Shown piece after piece: positions 52,466-62,761 of a stretch of 64,000 nucleotides of DNA (position 1 is its first letter; every line of letters starts with the position of its first letter). The stretch is from Aquaspirillum sp. LM1 (GTDB lineage Bacteria > Pseudomonadota > Gammaproteobacteria > Burkholderiales > Aquaspirillaceae). The stretch covers positions 1,488,001 through 1,552,000 of the forward strand of contig NZ_CP019509.1 in NCBI RefSeq assembly GCF_002002905.1. Direction: 5' to 3'. A program made the translations under genes and the position numbers. Below the pieces are notes generated by a model. That model did not search any database, was not told the origin of the DNA, and saw nothing but the letters and a program-made list of their open reading frames with translations.

Positions 52466-53237
52466 GGATGGCACGGACGGCGTAGCCGTCCGTGCCGTCG
52501 ATGGGGGTGGACTGTATAAAATACCAGTATGCAACGCCTTCAAGCCTACAAATACGAACTGATGCCGAAAGGAGCGCTACGAGCAAGGCAAGAAGAAGCT
52601 CGGCTACGCCGGGCTGTGCAAGCTGCTTACCGAGTGGCGCCACAGCGCGGAGACAGCATGGCTGGCGGATGCGCCCGTTCATCCGCTGCAGCAGACGCTC
52701 AAGGACATGGTGTGTCTTGAGGACTTGCAGGTGCGGAATATGTCTAGGTCGGCGGCAGGTACAACCGAAACACCGGGCAAGAACGTTCGGGCAAAATCCG
52801 GGCTGAACAAGGCCATCCTCGATCAAGGATGGGCCGAGTTCCGTCGCCAACTGGACTACAAGCTGGCGTGGAACGGCGGGCATCTCATCGCCGTGCCGGC
52901 GCAGAACACCAGCCGCAGGTGTCCGTGCTGCGGCCATGTGTCGGCGGACAACCGCCAGACGCAGGCACGGTTCCAGTGTGTGGAATGCGGTTTCGAGGAA
53001 AACGCCGATCGGGTCGGCGCGATCAACATCCTGTCTCGCGGGATGCAACGATTGCGAGACGAAGGGCAGGACACGGCGGATGCTTCCGCCGGGCGGGAAA
53101 CCGCCGCCCGGATCACCTGTGAAGTGAGCGGTGCAGTCATGCCGCCAGCAGCAGGAACCCGCCGAAGCGACTTATGCCGGCTCGATGTCGGGATGAGCGC
53201 CGTAGGAATCCCCCGACTTTAGGCGGGGGAGGATGTC
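52466..53237 (+). mobile_element. Decayed IS200/IS605-type element with both end hairpins
   Basis: The left end carries a perfect hairpin (GCACGGACGGC-GTA-complement, 52471-52495). The right end has CCCCCGACTTTAGGCGGGGG (53210-53229) and GGATGTCAAG, which matches the conserved right end of many IS605-type elements with one mismatch in the stem. Between them lies only an internally deleted tnpB; tnpA is absent. It could move only if a TnpA acted in trans. Confidence 0.8.
52529..53222 (+). pseudogene. tnpB: TnpB (OrfB) gene with internal deletions
   Basis: The start MQRLQAYKYELMPKG is the typical TnpB N-terminus. It is followed, in a shifted frame, by codons for KERYEQGKKKLGYAGLCKLL and WLADAPVHPLQQTLKDM. 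A further deletion then joins this to the C-terminal part from LEDLQVRNMSR to the end. The C-terminal half keeps the zinc-finger CPCCGHVSADNRQ...CVECGFEENADRVGAIN and the RuvC-II Glu and RuvC-III Asp, but the RuvC-I Asp region is gone. The nuclease is therefore inactive. An omega RNA could still be transcribed across the right end. Confidence 0.85.
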
Positions 53238-53255
53238 AAGAGTAGGGCTAGGCGT

Positions 53256-55262
53256 TCAATTGGCCACATTGGCGCGCTCCAGCGCCATGATGTCGGCCAT
53301 TTCCTTGTCCACCCGTTGCATCTGCGCATACAGCGTTTCGGTGTGGTTGAGCATGCTTTCCACATCGCCCTTGCCCTGACGGGCGGCGCTGCCCAGTTGC
53401 TGCAGGGTGTCCAGCGTGTCGCCCATCCGTTCGGCAAAGCCGCCCACCAGCTCGCCCACCTGATGAATCTGGCTGCTGACCTGGTCAATGGCGCGCAAGA
53501 CATTATCGATGGAGCCGCCGGTGGTTTCCAGGTTGGACTGGGTGTTGTTGGCCAGCTTGCGCACCTCGTCGGCCACCACGGCAAACCCCCGCCCGGCCTC
53601 GCCAGCACGGGCGGCTTCGATGGCGGCGTTCAGCGCCAGCAGGTTGGTCTGCTCGGCAATTTTCTTGATCATGCCCAGCACATTGCCAATCTGCCCGGCA
53701 TGCTGGGCCAGCTCGCCAATCTGGCTGCGCACCGACTCAGTGGAGCGCACGCCGTCGCTGACATGCTCGCTGAAGTCGCGCAGCCGGGTTTCAATACTTT
53801 CCAGCTGCTCGATCTGGGTTTGCGCATTGCCGCGAAACGCTGGCAGGGTTTCGCTCAGCTCGGTGGCCAGGGTCTTGTAGCCCTGCAGGTCGGCAATGAT
53901 CTGGCTTTTCATCCCGCTGATTACCGTGCTGCGCGACAGCTCGCGGCGGAAGAAATAGTTTTTGTAGTTGGCGTAGTGCAGGGTGAACTGGTCGACAAAT
54001 TCATCGCGGAAGCCCTGGCTGGCCGGGTAGAAAAACACGGCGGTCAGTGTCTGGTTGATGTTGACGCCAAGCAGTTCGCCAAAGGTGGAAAACCCCGCCA
54101 CCGGCACATCGCCGTATACCTGGGCGCGGTTCAGCTGCTGGGCATTGTTCAGCCGGCGCAAGATGCAGTCGGACAGGATGCCGCCCACGGGTGCCGGTTT
54201 GTTCTGGCTGAAGGCGCGGTAGTCGCTGGTGGTCTTGCCGGCAAAGTCCACGGCCTTGAGCAGATGCAGCGTTTCGCCAAAGGCAATGTCGCAGGCAAAG
54301 TGCAGCTTGCGCGTGCTGCGGTTGATCTGCAGCACCGAGCGGACAAACAGCTCGCCGTTGATCTTGATGCCGAAGGTGTGGTTTTGCAGCTTGCTGTCGA
54401 GTTCTTCTTCGCGGCAATGAAAATGCTGGCACAGCTCGTCAACCATATCGCGCACTTCGCCGGTCTGGCGGTCCATCACCGAACTGACCGTGCGCAGTTC
54501 GGTATTGGCGCCGGCAATCAGGAATGCCTTGCCGGTTTCTTCAAAGTTCTGCGTTTTAAACACCCCGTAGCGATAGGCCGGGGTCAGTTTGACAAAGCAC
54601 AGCAGCGCGTGGTTTTCCCGGGTTTGCTGGCCGTCGTTCAGCCGGGTGTGGCTGAAGTCCAGCAGGCCACCGGCTGAGCCGCCGACAAACAGATAGGGAA
54701 AGCGGTTGGATTCGTACACTGCTTCCATCAAAAAACTTTCGCTATTGGACAGCCCGTCCACCAGCGTCAGCACAAAACCTTCTTCGGCGCGCATGCTAAA
54801 TGGCAGGCGCAGCTGGCCCAGCGTGTGCGCCAGTTGCGCCACGCGGGCGTCGTGCCTGAGCTTGGGCGCGCCCTGGCGGATGTCCTCGCAGCCCAGCGGC
54901 ACATTGGCAATCTGCACCTGCTCGATCAGCGCATCACTGAACAGCTGCAGCACCACGCCCTGCCAGCCTTGCGGGGTGTCCTGGTACAGCGCATCGCTGC
55001 TGCGCTGGGCGCACAGCTCGCCGGCGGTGCTGGTCAGCAGCACGCTGGCTTTCGGGTAGCGCTCACGCACGCTGCGCGATACCGCGTCCATGTCGGCATT
55101 CGGGCTGATATAGCCCAGCACCAGACGAATGCGTGGGTCGGGCTGGGCTGGCAGCGCCTGGCTCAGTTGCGGGGCGCTGCTGCGAATCAGCTGGATGGGC
55201 GGAATGCTGGATGCCGGAGCCGAACTGTCGTCGGCAGCAGGTTTCTTGCGAAAAAACAACAT
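53256..55262 (-). CDS. FIST-domain cytoplasmic chemoreceptor-like protein
   Basis: A 668-aa protein with no transmembrane segment. FIST-N (about 45-235, [27 protein letters not shown]) and FIST-C (about 245-405) precede a methyl-accepting chemotaxis signalling domain (about 440-640). The hairpin tip [19 protein letters not shown] is at about 537-558, so it can dock CheA/CheW. FIST domains are proposed small-ligand sensors, perhaps for amino acids. The stop lies 26 bases past the decayed transposon. Single gene; regulation not visible. Confidence 0.93.
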   Translation of the reverse strand: MLFFRKKPAADDSSAPASSIPPIQLIRSSAPQLSQALPAQPDPRIRLVLGYISPNADMDAVSRSVRERYPKASVLLTSTAGELCAQRSSDALYQDTPQGWQGVVLQLFSDALIEQVQIANVPLGCEDIRQGAPKLRHDARVAQLAHTLGQLRLPFSMRAEEGFVLTLVDGLSNSESFLMEAVYESNRFPYLFVGGSAGGLLDFSHTRLNDGQQTRENHALLCFVKLTPAYRYGVFKTQNFEETGKAFLIAGANTELRTVSSVMDRQTGEVRDMVDELCQHFHCREEELDSKLQNHTFGIKINGELFVRSVLQINRSTRKLHFACDIAFGETLHLLKAVDFAGKTTSDYRAFSQNKPAPVGGILSDCILRRLNNAQQLNRAQVYGDVPVAGFSTFGELLGVNINQTLTAVFFYPASQGFRDEFVDQFTLHYANYKNYFFRRELSRSTVISGMKSQIIADLQGYKTLATELSETLPAFRGNAQTQIEQLESIETRLRDFSEHVSDGVRSTESVRSQIGELAQHAGQIGNVLGMIKKIAEQTNLLALNAAIEAARAGEAGRGFAVVADEVRKLANNTQSNLETTGGSIDNVLRAIDQVSSQIHQVGELVGGFAERMGDTLDTLQQLGSAARQGKGDVESMLNHTETLYAQMQRVDKEMADIMALERANVAN

Positions 55263-55702
55263 GACGGCCTCACTCGGGTGGGTAGATATGCCGGTGCTTC
55301 ATGGTGGCACCGTACATGGCCGGCACAGCGCAATGTGCCAGCAATTGAAACACCTGCCAGGCGAGGCGGGGCCTGGCGCGCGAGCAAGCCGGGGCGTGTG
55401 ATGGCCCTGGCGATGCGCACCGGAGACTGACCGCACCAGCGCCGGAAACAGCGGGCGGGTCACGGTAATCTGGCCCGCCGGCTATAGCATAAACCGTTAA
55501 GCGCGGCTCACCAAACCTTCCTGGCGCAAGAAACACTTGTGTGCCCAGTCAGGGTTTGGTCAGCGGCGCTATCCTGCAGTGTGCAAGGGTCAGCTCATTC
55601 GAGCCATACAACCAAAGTGCTATGCCTGCCCGGCCAATAAGGCCGGGCAGGCTGCGCGGGTGGGGCAGCACCCCACCAGAATCACCGCACTGACGTTGCG
55701 GC
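55263..55702. other. Noncoding gap with a strong hairpin
   Basis: About 440 bases with no convincing gene. A perfect 12-bp stem GCCTGCCCGGCC-AATAA-GGCCGGGCAGGC (55624-55652) lies 51 bases beyond the ppk2 stop and could be its terminator, though no T run follows. A region near 55480-55550 may hold the promoter of the FIST gene. Confidence 0.55.
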
Positions 55703-56725
55703 TCAGAAGCGGTCGATATGGGTTTCGTCGGCTTCCATCACATGCGACGCAGTGCCCACCAGCAGTGAATCGGGCATACAAGCCACTTTCAGATTCTTGT
55801 CAGGGTAATCCAGCGAGGACAGGAAGTGACGCAGGCAATTGAGCCGGGCGCGCTTCTTGTCGTCGGACTTGATCACCGTCCACGGCGCATCGGCGGTGTC
55901 GGTGTGGAAGAACATGGCTTTCTTGGCGGCGGTGTAGTCGTCCCATTTGTCCAGCGACTGGATGTCGATTGGCGACAGCTTCCAGTGCTTGAGCGGGTCG
56001 TCACGGCGGGCAATGAAGCGGCGCAGCTGCTCTTCGCGGTTGACCGAGAACCAGTACTTGAACAGACGCAGGCCGCTGTTGACCAGCATGCGTTCCAGCT
56101 CGGGCGTCTGGCGCATGAATTCCAGGTATTCGCTTGGGGTGCAAAAGCCCATCACCCGCTCAACGCCGGCGCGGTTGTACCAGGAACGATCAAAAAACAC
56201 CATTTCACCGGCAGACGGCAGGTGCTGGACATAGCGCTGGAAGTACCACTGGCCACGTTCGATTTCGGTGGGTTTTTCCAGGGCAATCACCCGCGCGCCG
56301 CGCGGATTGAGGTGTTCCATGTAACGCTTGATGGTGCCACCCTTGCCGGCGGCATCGCGGCCTTCAAACAGGATCACGATGCGCTGGCCGGTTTCTTTCA
56401 CCCAGTTTTGCACTTTCAGCAGCTCAACCTGCAGCTCCTGCTTCTGGCGTTCGTAGTCGGCGCGGCGAATGCGGGTTTTGTACGGATAATCTGCCGGCAG
56501 CGGTGCCGTGGCGCTGTCTTCGCTGCTGCCATGCGGTGCATTGGCCACCTGAACGGCCACCGGCGCATCGCTGATGGCGCGAATTTCTTCGGCGGCGTGT
56601 TCTTGCTGCGCCTTGCTGCTGACCGGCGCAGGACGGTGACGGAGGCGGGTAGCCGAGGTGGCGGTAATCGGTGCTTCAGCCGGGTGGATGAGGGTAACGG
56701 GTTTGTCTTCCAGCTTGTCGGTCAT
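55703..56725 (-). CDS. ppk2: Polyphosphate kinase 2
   Basis: A 340-aa PPK2-family enzyme moving phosphate between polyphosphate and nucleotides. Core (about 85-310) has Walker A FEGRDAAGKGGTIKR, Walker B FFDRSWYNRAGVER and the lid region ARRDDPLKHWKLS. The N-terminal 80 residues are an unusual low-complexity, Pro/Ala-rich extension. GAAAGGGAGG precedes ATG 56725. Class (I, II or III) cannot be fixed by eye, but the core fits class I. The gene stands alone. Confidence 0.93.
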   Translation of the reverse strand: MTDKLEDKPVTLIHPAEAPITATSATRLRHRPAPVSSKAQQEHAAEEIRAISDAPVAVQVANAPHGSSEDSATAPLPADYPYKTRIRRADYERQKQELQVELLKVQNWVKETGQRIVILFEGRDAAGKGGTIKRYMEHLNPRGARVIALEKPTEIERGQWYFQRYVQHLPSAGEMVFFDRSWYNRAGVERVMGFCTPSEYLEFMRQTPELERMLVNSGLRLFKYWFSVNREEQLRRFIARRDDPLKHWKLSPIDIQSLDKWDDYTAAKKAMFFHTDTADAPWTVIKSDDKKRARLNCLRHFLSSLDYPDKNLKVACMPDSLLVGTASHVMEADETHIDRF

Positions 56726-57259
56726 TGCACAACCTCCCTTTCTAGGATTCATCTGTTTTGTATGGATCATGGATCAAGCGTGTCCAGGCCTGGCGTGGCA
56801 GGTCGGCAGGCGGTGCCCGTCGGCCCGTCCCGTAGTGGTCTGGCAGCGCGCCTGGGGCACTCATCCCGACACCAGAGGGCAAATGCTGCCCCTGGCCCGG
56901 CTTGACGCCCCGTTCTGGCGATTCTGCCGGTTCGGGATGGGATAAACCTCACCCGCTATCCTATGCCTTTCAAATAACCCTGTCGACAGTATTGCAATCC
57001 AGTGACGCGTTTTCTGCCTGCCACGACGCATACACAGCGCCATGGCAGGCAGTTTTGGGTAGAATCATGGGCTGATCCGGGTGTCTTCCCTGCTTCCCGC
57101 CTGCGCCTTGGGGCCAAATCTGCCCCTGGCTGCAGTGGGACAACGGGCACACCGCAGGCAGACAGTGTGTTCCCAGCCCGCCCGCGCCGACGTTCTTGCC
57201 AGGTCGTGACGCGCGCGTGGCGTCGGGACACACTTCTTCTTTCCATGACGCGAGCCACC
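56726..57259. other. Noncoding gap between ppk2 and glnS
   Basis: About 530 bases between divergent genes. An open frame in phase with glnS starts at 57002 but its residues ([17 protein letters not shown]) have no synthetase similarity, so I treat it as leader. The region contains the terminator-like hairpin at 57014 and a TAGAAT (57060-57065) that could be a -10 element for glnS. Confidence 0.5.
57014..57056 (+). terminator. Terminator-like hairpin in the glnS leader
   Basis: A perfect 10-bp stem, CTGCCTGCCA with complement TGGCAGGCAG, and a 19-base loop followed by TTTT, read on the plus strand. No plus-strand gene ends just upstream, so it may act as an attenuator of a long glnS leader or simply insulate glnS. 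Confidence 0.5.
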
Positions 57260-58963
57260 ATGAGCCATACTGACAAAGCCCCCGGCCAGGAGCCGGTCAT
57301 CTCCAACTTCATCCGCAACATCATTGATGACGACCTCGCCCAGGGCAAACACAGCAGCATCCTCACCCGTTTTCCGCCGGAGCCCAATGGCTACCTGCAC
57401 ATTGGCCATGCCAAATCCATCTGCCTGAATTTTGGCCTGGTGCAGGGCGACGCCGCCTACCCCGGCCAGTGCAATCTGCGCTTTGACGACACCAACCCGG
57501 AAAAAGAAAGCACCGAATACGCCGAATCCATCCAGGCCGACGTGCGCTGGCTGGGTTTTGACTGGGCCGGTGAAGTGAAATGGGCGTCCAATTACTTTGA
57601 TGCCCTGTACGGCTACGCCGAAGCGCTGATCCAGTCGGGCAAGGCCTATGTGTGTGAGCTCAATGCCGAACAGATGCGCGAATACCGTGGCTCGCTGAAA
57701 GAAGCAGGCAAGAACAGCCCCTATCGCGAGCGCAGCGTGGCCGAGAACCTCGACCTGTTCCGCCGCATGAAAGCGGGCGAATTTCCTGACGGCAGCAAGA
57801 CCCTGCGCCTGAAGATCGACATGGCCTCGCCCAATATCAACCTGCGCGACCCGGTGATCTACCGCATCCGCCGCGCCCACCACATCCGCACTGGCGATAC
57901 GTGGTGCATCTACCCGATGTACGACTACACCCACTGCATCTCCGATGCGCTGGAAGGCATCACCCACTCGCTGTGTACGCTGGAATTTGAAGACCACCGC
58001 CCGCTGTACGACTGGGTGCTGGACAATATCGACATCCCCTGCCACCCGCGCCAGTATGAATTCTCCCGCCTGGAGCTGTTCTATACCGTCACCTCCAAGC
58101 GCAAGCTCAACCAGCTGGTGACTGAAAAACTGGTGGCTGGCTGGAACGACCCGCGCATGCCCACCATCGCCGGCATGCGCCGCCGTGGCTACACCCCGGA
58201 AGGCATTCGCCTGTTTGCCCGGCGCATCGGCATTTCCAAGTCGGACAACCATGTGGACATGAGCGTGCTGGAAGGCGCGGTGCGTGAAGAGCTGGAAAAC
58301 AGCTCGCCGCGCATCATGGCCGTGGTCAACCCGCTGAAAGTCACCCTGACCAACTACACCGACGGCGTGACTGGCACCCGCAGCGCCGGCTTTCACCCGC
58401 ACCACCCGGAATTTGGCGAGCGCGAAGTCAGCCTGTCGCCGGAAATCTGGATCGAACGCGACGACTTCTCCGACGCCCCGCCGCCCGGCTGGCAGCGTCT
58501 GACCCTGGGCAGCGAAGTGCGTCTGCGCTACAGCTACGTGATCAAGTGCGACGAAGTAGTGCGCGATGCCGCTGGCGAAGTGACCGAGCTGCGCTGCTCG
58601 ATCGACCACGACACCCTGGGCAAAAATCCGGTGGGGCGCAAGGTAAAGGGCGTGATTCATTTTGTTGCCGCTGCTGATGCGCTGCCGATTGAACTGCGCC
58701 TGTACGACCGCCTGTTCACCGTGCCGCGCCCGGACGCGATGAAGGACGACACCGGCAGCGAAATCGACTTCAAGACCTTCATCAACCCGGAATCACTCAG
58801 CGTGGTCACCGGCTACGCCGAACCGGCGCTGGGCAAGGCCCAGCCGGAAGATCGCTACCAGTTTGAGCGCATCGGGTATTTTTGTGCCGACCGCCACGAC
58901 CACCGCGCTGACCGCCCGGTGTTCAACCGCACGGTGGGGCTGAAGGATACGTGGAGCAAGTAA
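57260..58963 (+). CDS. glnS: Glutaminyl-tRNA synthetase
   Basis: A 567-aa class Ic synthetase charging tRNA-Gln. The class I HIGH motif lies in [12 protein letters not shown] and the KMSKS equivalent in [11 protein letters not shown]. The catalytic core reads through [12 protein letters not shown] and [15 protein letters not shown]. The C-terminal anticodon-binding barrels include [10 protein letters not shown] and [16 protein letters not shown] 57260 is chosen because the conserved core starts soon after; MTRATMSH further upstream (57245) is an alternative. Ends DTWSK with a hairpin at 58977. Confidence 0.97.
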   Translation: MSHTDKAPGQEPVISNFIRNIIDDDLAQGKHSSILTRFPPEPNGYLHIGHAKSICLNFGLVQGDAAYPGQCNLRFDDTNPEKESTEYAESIQADVRWLGFDWAGEVKWASNYFDALYGYAEALIQSGKAYVCELNAEQMREYRGSLKEAGKNSPYRERSVAENLDLFRRMKAGEFPDGSKTLRLKIDMASPNINLRDPVIYRIRRAHHIRTGDTWCIYPMYDYTHCISDALEGITHSLCTLEFEDHRPLYDWVLDNIDIPCHPRQYEFSRLELFYTVTSKRKLNQLVTEKLVAGWNDPRMPTIAGMRRRGYTPEGIRLFARRIGISKSDNHVDMSVLEGAVREELENSSPRIMAVVNPLKVTLTNYTDGVTGTRSAGFHPHHPEFGEREVSLSPEIWIERDDFSDAPPPGWQRLTLGSEVRLRYSYVIKCDEVVRDAAGEVTELRCSIDHDTLGKNPVGRKVKGVIHFVAAADALPIELRLYDRLFTVPRPDAMKDDTGSEIDFKTFINPESLSVVTGYAEPALGKAQPEDRYQFERIGYFCADRHDHRADRPVFNRTVGLKDTWSK

Positions 58964-58976
58964 GCACGGCAGAAAC

Positions 58977-59013
58977 CCCGCAGGCGAGCGCCTGATTGGC
59001 TCCCGCCTGCGGG
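58977..59013 (+). terminator. Hairpin after glnS
   Basis: A perfect 10-bp stem CCCGCAGGCG / CGCCTGCGGG with a 17-base loop lies 14 bases past the glnS stop. No T run follows, so it is a weaker terminator candidate. Confidence 0.55.
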
Positions 59014-59039
59014 TATCGACATACGAAGATCGCTGAGCG

Positions 59040-59916
59040 TATGAGTCGTCAGTCACCCTGATATTGGCACAGAGACCCAAGGTCAGCGCGCTCGCCTGCA
59101 CGCGGGTATTTCAACGGGACGGCGACTCGACCGCTTTGGGCATGAACCTCATCCGACTTGTCGTTCCCACGTAGGCGGGAACCCAGACCGCGCCACATCG
59201 TGCGCCGTGGGTGTGGGCGTTGTGGGGCAGTCGGGAGAACACGCGCCCGCTGCACGCTGTGGATGCCCCTGGATTCCCGCCTGCGCGGGAATGACACGAT
59301 TGGGGCGCGGTGGGTGGTTCGCTGCGGCTAGATAAGGCTTTGTTTTAAAAAGTTAAACCGGAGCACCCGTCGGAGGCTAGCCCTCCTCTGGCATGAATTT
59401 CACCCACTTGTCGTTCCCGCGTAGGCGGGAACCCAGACCGCGCCACATCGTGCGCCGTGGGTGTGGGCGTTGTGGGGCAGTCGGGAGAACACGCACCCGC
59501 TGCACGCTGTGGATGCCCCTGGATTCCCGCCTGCGCGGGAATGACGGGGTGGGGTGCGGCGGGTGGTTCGCTGTGGCTAAGTAAGGTTTTGTTTCAAAAG
59601 AAATGAAACCGGGAAACCCATCGGATGCTAGCCCTCTTCTGGCATGAATTTCACCCACTTGTCGTTCCCGCGCAGGCGGGAACCCAGACCGTGCCACCGC
59701 GTGCGCCGTGGGCGTGGGAGGGACGGTCGTGAGCGCACGCACCTGCTGCACGCTGTGGATGCCTCTGGATTCCCGCCTGCGCGGGCATGACACGATGGGG
59801 TGCGATGGGCAGTTCGCTGTGGCAAAGTAAGGTTTTGTTTTAACAGAAATGAAACCGAGATGCCCGGCATAAACTTGCTCGTATGAACCCTTGTGTTTCA
59901 ACGTAACTGACTACTA
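59040..59916. repeat. NIME-like tandem array, three units of about 250 bp
   Basis: Three units with dRS3-like palindromes near 59162, 59412 and 59663 (period 250-251 bp), each paired with an opposed ATTCCCGCCTGCGCGGGAAT about 110 bases later (the third reads GGGCAT). The left edge (TATGAGTCGTCAGTCACC) and right edge (GTAACTGACTACTA) resemble the 205-481 element. The right edge shares its TA with a decayed 115-bp repeat. Confidence 0.8.
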
Positions 59917-59977
59917 GAGATGCGCTGACAAAATCGTCATTCCCACGGCGGCGGGAATCCAGTGCTTTGATTTTGCC
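59915..59977 (+). repeat. Decayed 115-bp MITE
   Basis: Begins TAGAGATGCGCTGA and keeps a mutated palindrome (ATTCCCACGGCGGCGGGAAT), then loses similarity after TTGATTTTGCCTGC. It again sits directly against the end of a NIME-like array. Confidence 0.6.
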
Positions 59978-60007
59978 TGCACCAATCCCCCCTTTCTGAC
60001 GCATGAT

Positions 60008-61195
60008 TCACCCCACATGCGCGATTTTCAGCTGGCGGATGCCCCGTTCCAGCCCTTCCACCGTCAGCGGGCACATCCGTCCGCCCATCAGTTGCTGGAT
60101 CAGCTGGCTGGATTCGCTGTAATCCCAGTGCGCCTCGGCCACCGGGTTGATCCACAGCGCGTGCGGAAAATGCGCCAGCAGGCGTTTCATCCACACCTGG
60201 CCGGCTTCTTCGTTGTGGTGTTCCACACTGCCGCCGGGATAAACGATTTCATACGGGCTCATGCGTGCATCGCCTACCAGAATCAACTTGTAGTCGCGGC
60301 CATAGGTGTGCAGCACATCCAGCGTCGGGGTGCGTTCGGTCCAGCGGCGGGCGTTGTGCTTCCACAGGCTTTCGTACACGCAGTTATGAAAGTAAAAGTG
60401 TTCCAGGTGCTTGAATTCGCTGCGCACTGCGGTAAACAGCGTTTCTACCGTGCGGATGTGATGGTCCATCGAGCCGCCGATGTCCAGCAACAGCAGCACC
60501 TTGGTGCTGTCGTGCAGCTTGGGGTGATAGCGTAAATCCAGCAGGCCGGCCTGGCGGGCGGTGGCGGCAATGGTGGCGCTGATGTCCAATTCTTCGGTGG
60601 CGCCTTCGCGGGCAAACTGGCGCAGCCGGCGCAGGGCAATCTTCATGGAGCGGCTGCCCAGCGCGCTGTCACCATCCAGATCGCGAAATTCGCGCTGGTC
60701 CCACACCTTGACGGCGCGCTGGTGGCGTGAGCCCTCCTGGCCAATGCGCACCCCGGCGGGGTTGTAGCCATAGGCACCAAACGGGCTGGTGCCGCCAGTG
60801 CCAATCCACTTATTGCCGCCCTGGTGGCGTTCGCGCTGCTCGGCCAGCCGCTGTTTCAGGGTGTCCATCAGCTGCTTGAAGCCCATGGCTTCCAGCGCGG
60901 CCTTGTCTGCTTCGCTCAGGTGCTTTTCGACCAGCTTGCGCAGCCAGTCTTCCGGGATGTCCTGCTGCAAGTCTTCGGCCTGCCATTCCCGCCCCTGAAA
61001 ATGTGCGGCGAACACCCGGTCAAAGCGGTCAAACCACTTTTCGTCCTTGATCAGGGTGGTGCGCGCCAGATAATACAGCTGGTCGAGGCTGGCAAACGCC
61101 AGGTGTTGTTTCAGCGCTTCCAGCAGGGTGAGCCATTCTTTCAGGCTGACCGGCAAGCCGGCCTGGCGCAGGGCCAGAAAAAAGTCGATGAGCAT
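60008..61195 (-). CDS. VWA-domain protein (CoxE-like)
   Basis: A 395-aa cytosolic protein of the CoxE/VWA family. The N-terminal part (1-200) is helical with DFFLALRQAGLPVSLKEWL, and a VWA fold follows from about 230, where the MIDAS-like site is LLLLDIGGSMDHHIRT (DxGxS). Such proteins usually partner a MoxR-type AAA+ ATPase in metal insertion or complex assembly; no such gene is in the window, although it may lie elsewhere. It is transcribed away from the aldehyde dehydrogenase gene. Confidence 0.9.
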   Translation of the reverse strand: MLIDFFLALRQAGLPVSLKEWLTLLEALKQHLAFASLDQLYYLARTTLIKDEKWFDRFDRVFAAHFQGREWQAEDLQQDIPEDWLRKLVEKHLSEADKAALEAMGFKQLMDTLKQRLAEQRERHQGGNKWIGTGGTSPFGAYGYNPAGVRIGQEGSRHQRAVKVWDQREFRDLDGDSALGSRSMKIALRRLRQFAREGATEELDISATIAATARQAGLLDLRYHPKLHDSTKVLLLLDIGGSMDHHIRTVETLFTAVRSEFKHLEHFYFHNCVYESLWKHNARRWTERTPTLDVLHTYGRDYKLILVGDARMSPYEIVYPGGSVEHHNEEAGQVWMKRLLAHFPHALWINPVAEAHWDYSESSQLIQQLMGGRMCPLTVEGLERGIRQLKIAHVG

Positions 61196-61293
61196 GGGCT
61201 TGTACCCAGGTAAACAATCGTTTAATCTTGTCTAGAGCTTTTACTCTAAACCACGCTGACGCAGTCTGGCTGCGCCTGCCCCGAGGATAGCAT

Positions 61294-62727
61294 ATGCCTG
61301 CCCCCCGTTTACTTTGCGATCCCGCCGAGCTGCCTGCCGCCCTGGCCGCCAGCCGGGCTGCCTGGCAACAGCAGCCCTACCCGGATCTGGCCTGTCGCCG
61401 GGCGCGGCTGCAGAGGCTGCACGATGGCCTGCTGCGCCATGCCGACGCGCTGGCGGCGGCCATCAGCCGCGACTTTGGCCAGCGCAGCGTTGACGAAACC
61501 CGGGTGGCCGAGCTGTTTCCGGCGCTGCAGGGCATTGCTTACGCCCAGCGCCATCTGCGCCGCTGGATGCGCGCGCAGCGGCGCGGGCTGAGCCCCTGGT
61601 TCTGGCCAGCGCGGGCCGAGGTGCAGGCGCAGCCGCTGGGGGTGGTCGGGATTATCGTGCCGTGGAATTACCCGCTGTATCTGGCCATCGGCCCGTTGAC
61701 CGACGCGCTGGCGGCGGGCAACCAGGTGATGATCAAGATGAGCGAATACACCCCGGCCACCGCCCATTGCCTGGCCCAATTGCTGGCCGAGGTGTTTCCG
61801 GCGGGCGAGGTGCAGCTGGCGCTGGGCGAGGTGGCCATGGCGCGGGCGTTTGCCGCGCTGCCCTTTGACCACTTGCTGTTTACCGGCTCCACCGCCGTGG
61901 GCCGCCAGGTGATGCAGGCGGCCAGCGCCAACCTCACCCCGGTGACGCTGGAGCTGGGTGGCAAATCGCCCACCCTGATTGCCCCCGGCTATCCCATTGC
62001 CCAGGCTGCCGCCTGCATTGCCCAGGGCAAGCTGATGAATGCCGGGCAAACCTGCGTGGCCCCAGACTATGTGCTGCTGCCGCGCGCGGCGCTGGCCGAA
62101 TTTGTTCAGGCGTTTGCCCAGGCGGTGGCGCGCAGCTACCCCACCCTGGCCGACAACCCGGATTACAGCACCATCATCCACCGTGGCCAGCTCGACCGCC
62201 TGCAAGGCTATCTGGACCAGGCGCGCGCTGCCGGCGCACAGTGGCATGCCTGCCTGCCCGCAGCAGAAACGGAGGCGCAACTGCGCGCCGTGGGCAAACT
62301 CGCCCCACAGCTGCTGTGGGCGGTGCCGGACGGGCAGGCAGTGCTGGAAGAAGAAATTTTTGGCCCGATTCTGCCGCTGCTGGTGTACGACGAGCTGGCC
62401 GATGCGCTGGCCTGGATTCAGGCCCGCCCGCGCCCGCTGGCGCTGTACCTGTTTGACCATGATCGCGCCCGCATCCGCCAGGTGCTGAAACACACGCACG
62501 CCGGCGGCGTGGTGATCAACGACACGCTGCTGCATGTGGTGCAGGATAGCCTGCCGTTTGGCGGGGTAGGCGCTTCCGGCATGGGCCAGTATCATGGCCA
62601 TCACGGCTTTCTGACCTTCAGCACGCTTAAGCCAGTGCTCTACCAGGCCCGCCTGAACGCCATGCCGCTGCTGCGCCCGCCGTATGGCCGGCTGTTGCGC
62701 TGGCTGCAAACCTGGATGATACGGTGA
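61294..62727 (+). CDS. Aldehyde dehydrogenase, coniferyl-aldehyde dehydrogenase type
   Basis: A 477-aa NAD(P)-dependent aldehyde oxidase. Conserved features are VVGIIVPWNYPLYL, ITELGGKS-like VTLELGGKSPTLI, the catalytic Cys in NAGQTCVAPDYVL, LEEEIFGPILPL and the C-terminal NDTLLHVVQDSLPFGGVG block. Length and pattern match the CalB/CALDH group rather than the 500-aa enzymes. It is the first of three plus-strand genes, followed after 34 bases by a Tat-exported protein and a GMC oxidoreductase, so aldehyde and alcohol oxidation are probably linked. Confidence 0.93.
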   Translation: MPAPRLLCDPAELPAALAASRAAWQQQPYPDLACRRARLQRLHDGLLRHADALAAAISRDFGQRSVDETRVAELFPALQGIAYAQRHLRRWMRAQRRGLSPWFWPARAEVQAQPLGVVGIIVPWNYPLYLAIGPLTDALAAGNQVMIKMSEYTPATAHCLAQLLAEVFPAGEVQLALGEVAMARAFAALPFDHLLFTGSTAVGRQVMQAASANLTPVTLELGGKSPTLIAPGYPIAQAAACIAQGKLMNAGQTCVAPDYVLLPRAALAEFVQAFAQAVARSYPTLADNPDYSTIIHRGQLDRLQGYLDQARAAGAQWHACLPAAETEAQLRAVGKLAPQLLWAVPDGQAVLEEEIFGPILPLLVYDELADALAWIQARPRPLALYLFDHDRARIRQVLKHTHAGGVVINDTLLHVVQDSLPFGGVGASGMGQYHGHHGFLTFSTLKPVLYQARLNAMPLLRPPYGRLLRWLQTWMIR

Positions 62728-62761
62728 AGGCGCGCCACCACTTTACCCACCCGGAGGGTGT

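Noticed and set aside
57002-57259. N-terminal extension of glnS starting at 57002
   Set aside because: The extra 86 residues have no similarity to the synthetase fold and include a terminator-like hairpin; the usual core starts just after 57260.
61309-62709. A 466-codon minus-strand frame opposite the aldehyde dehydrogenase
   Set aside because: The plus-strand enzyme has all catalytic motifs; the antisense frame is an artefact of codon bias.
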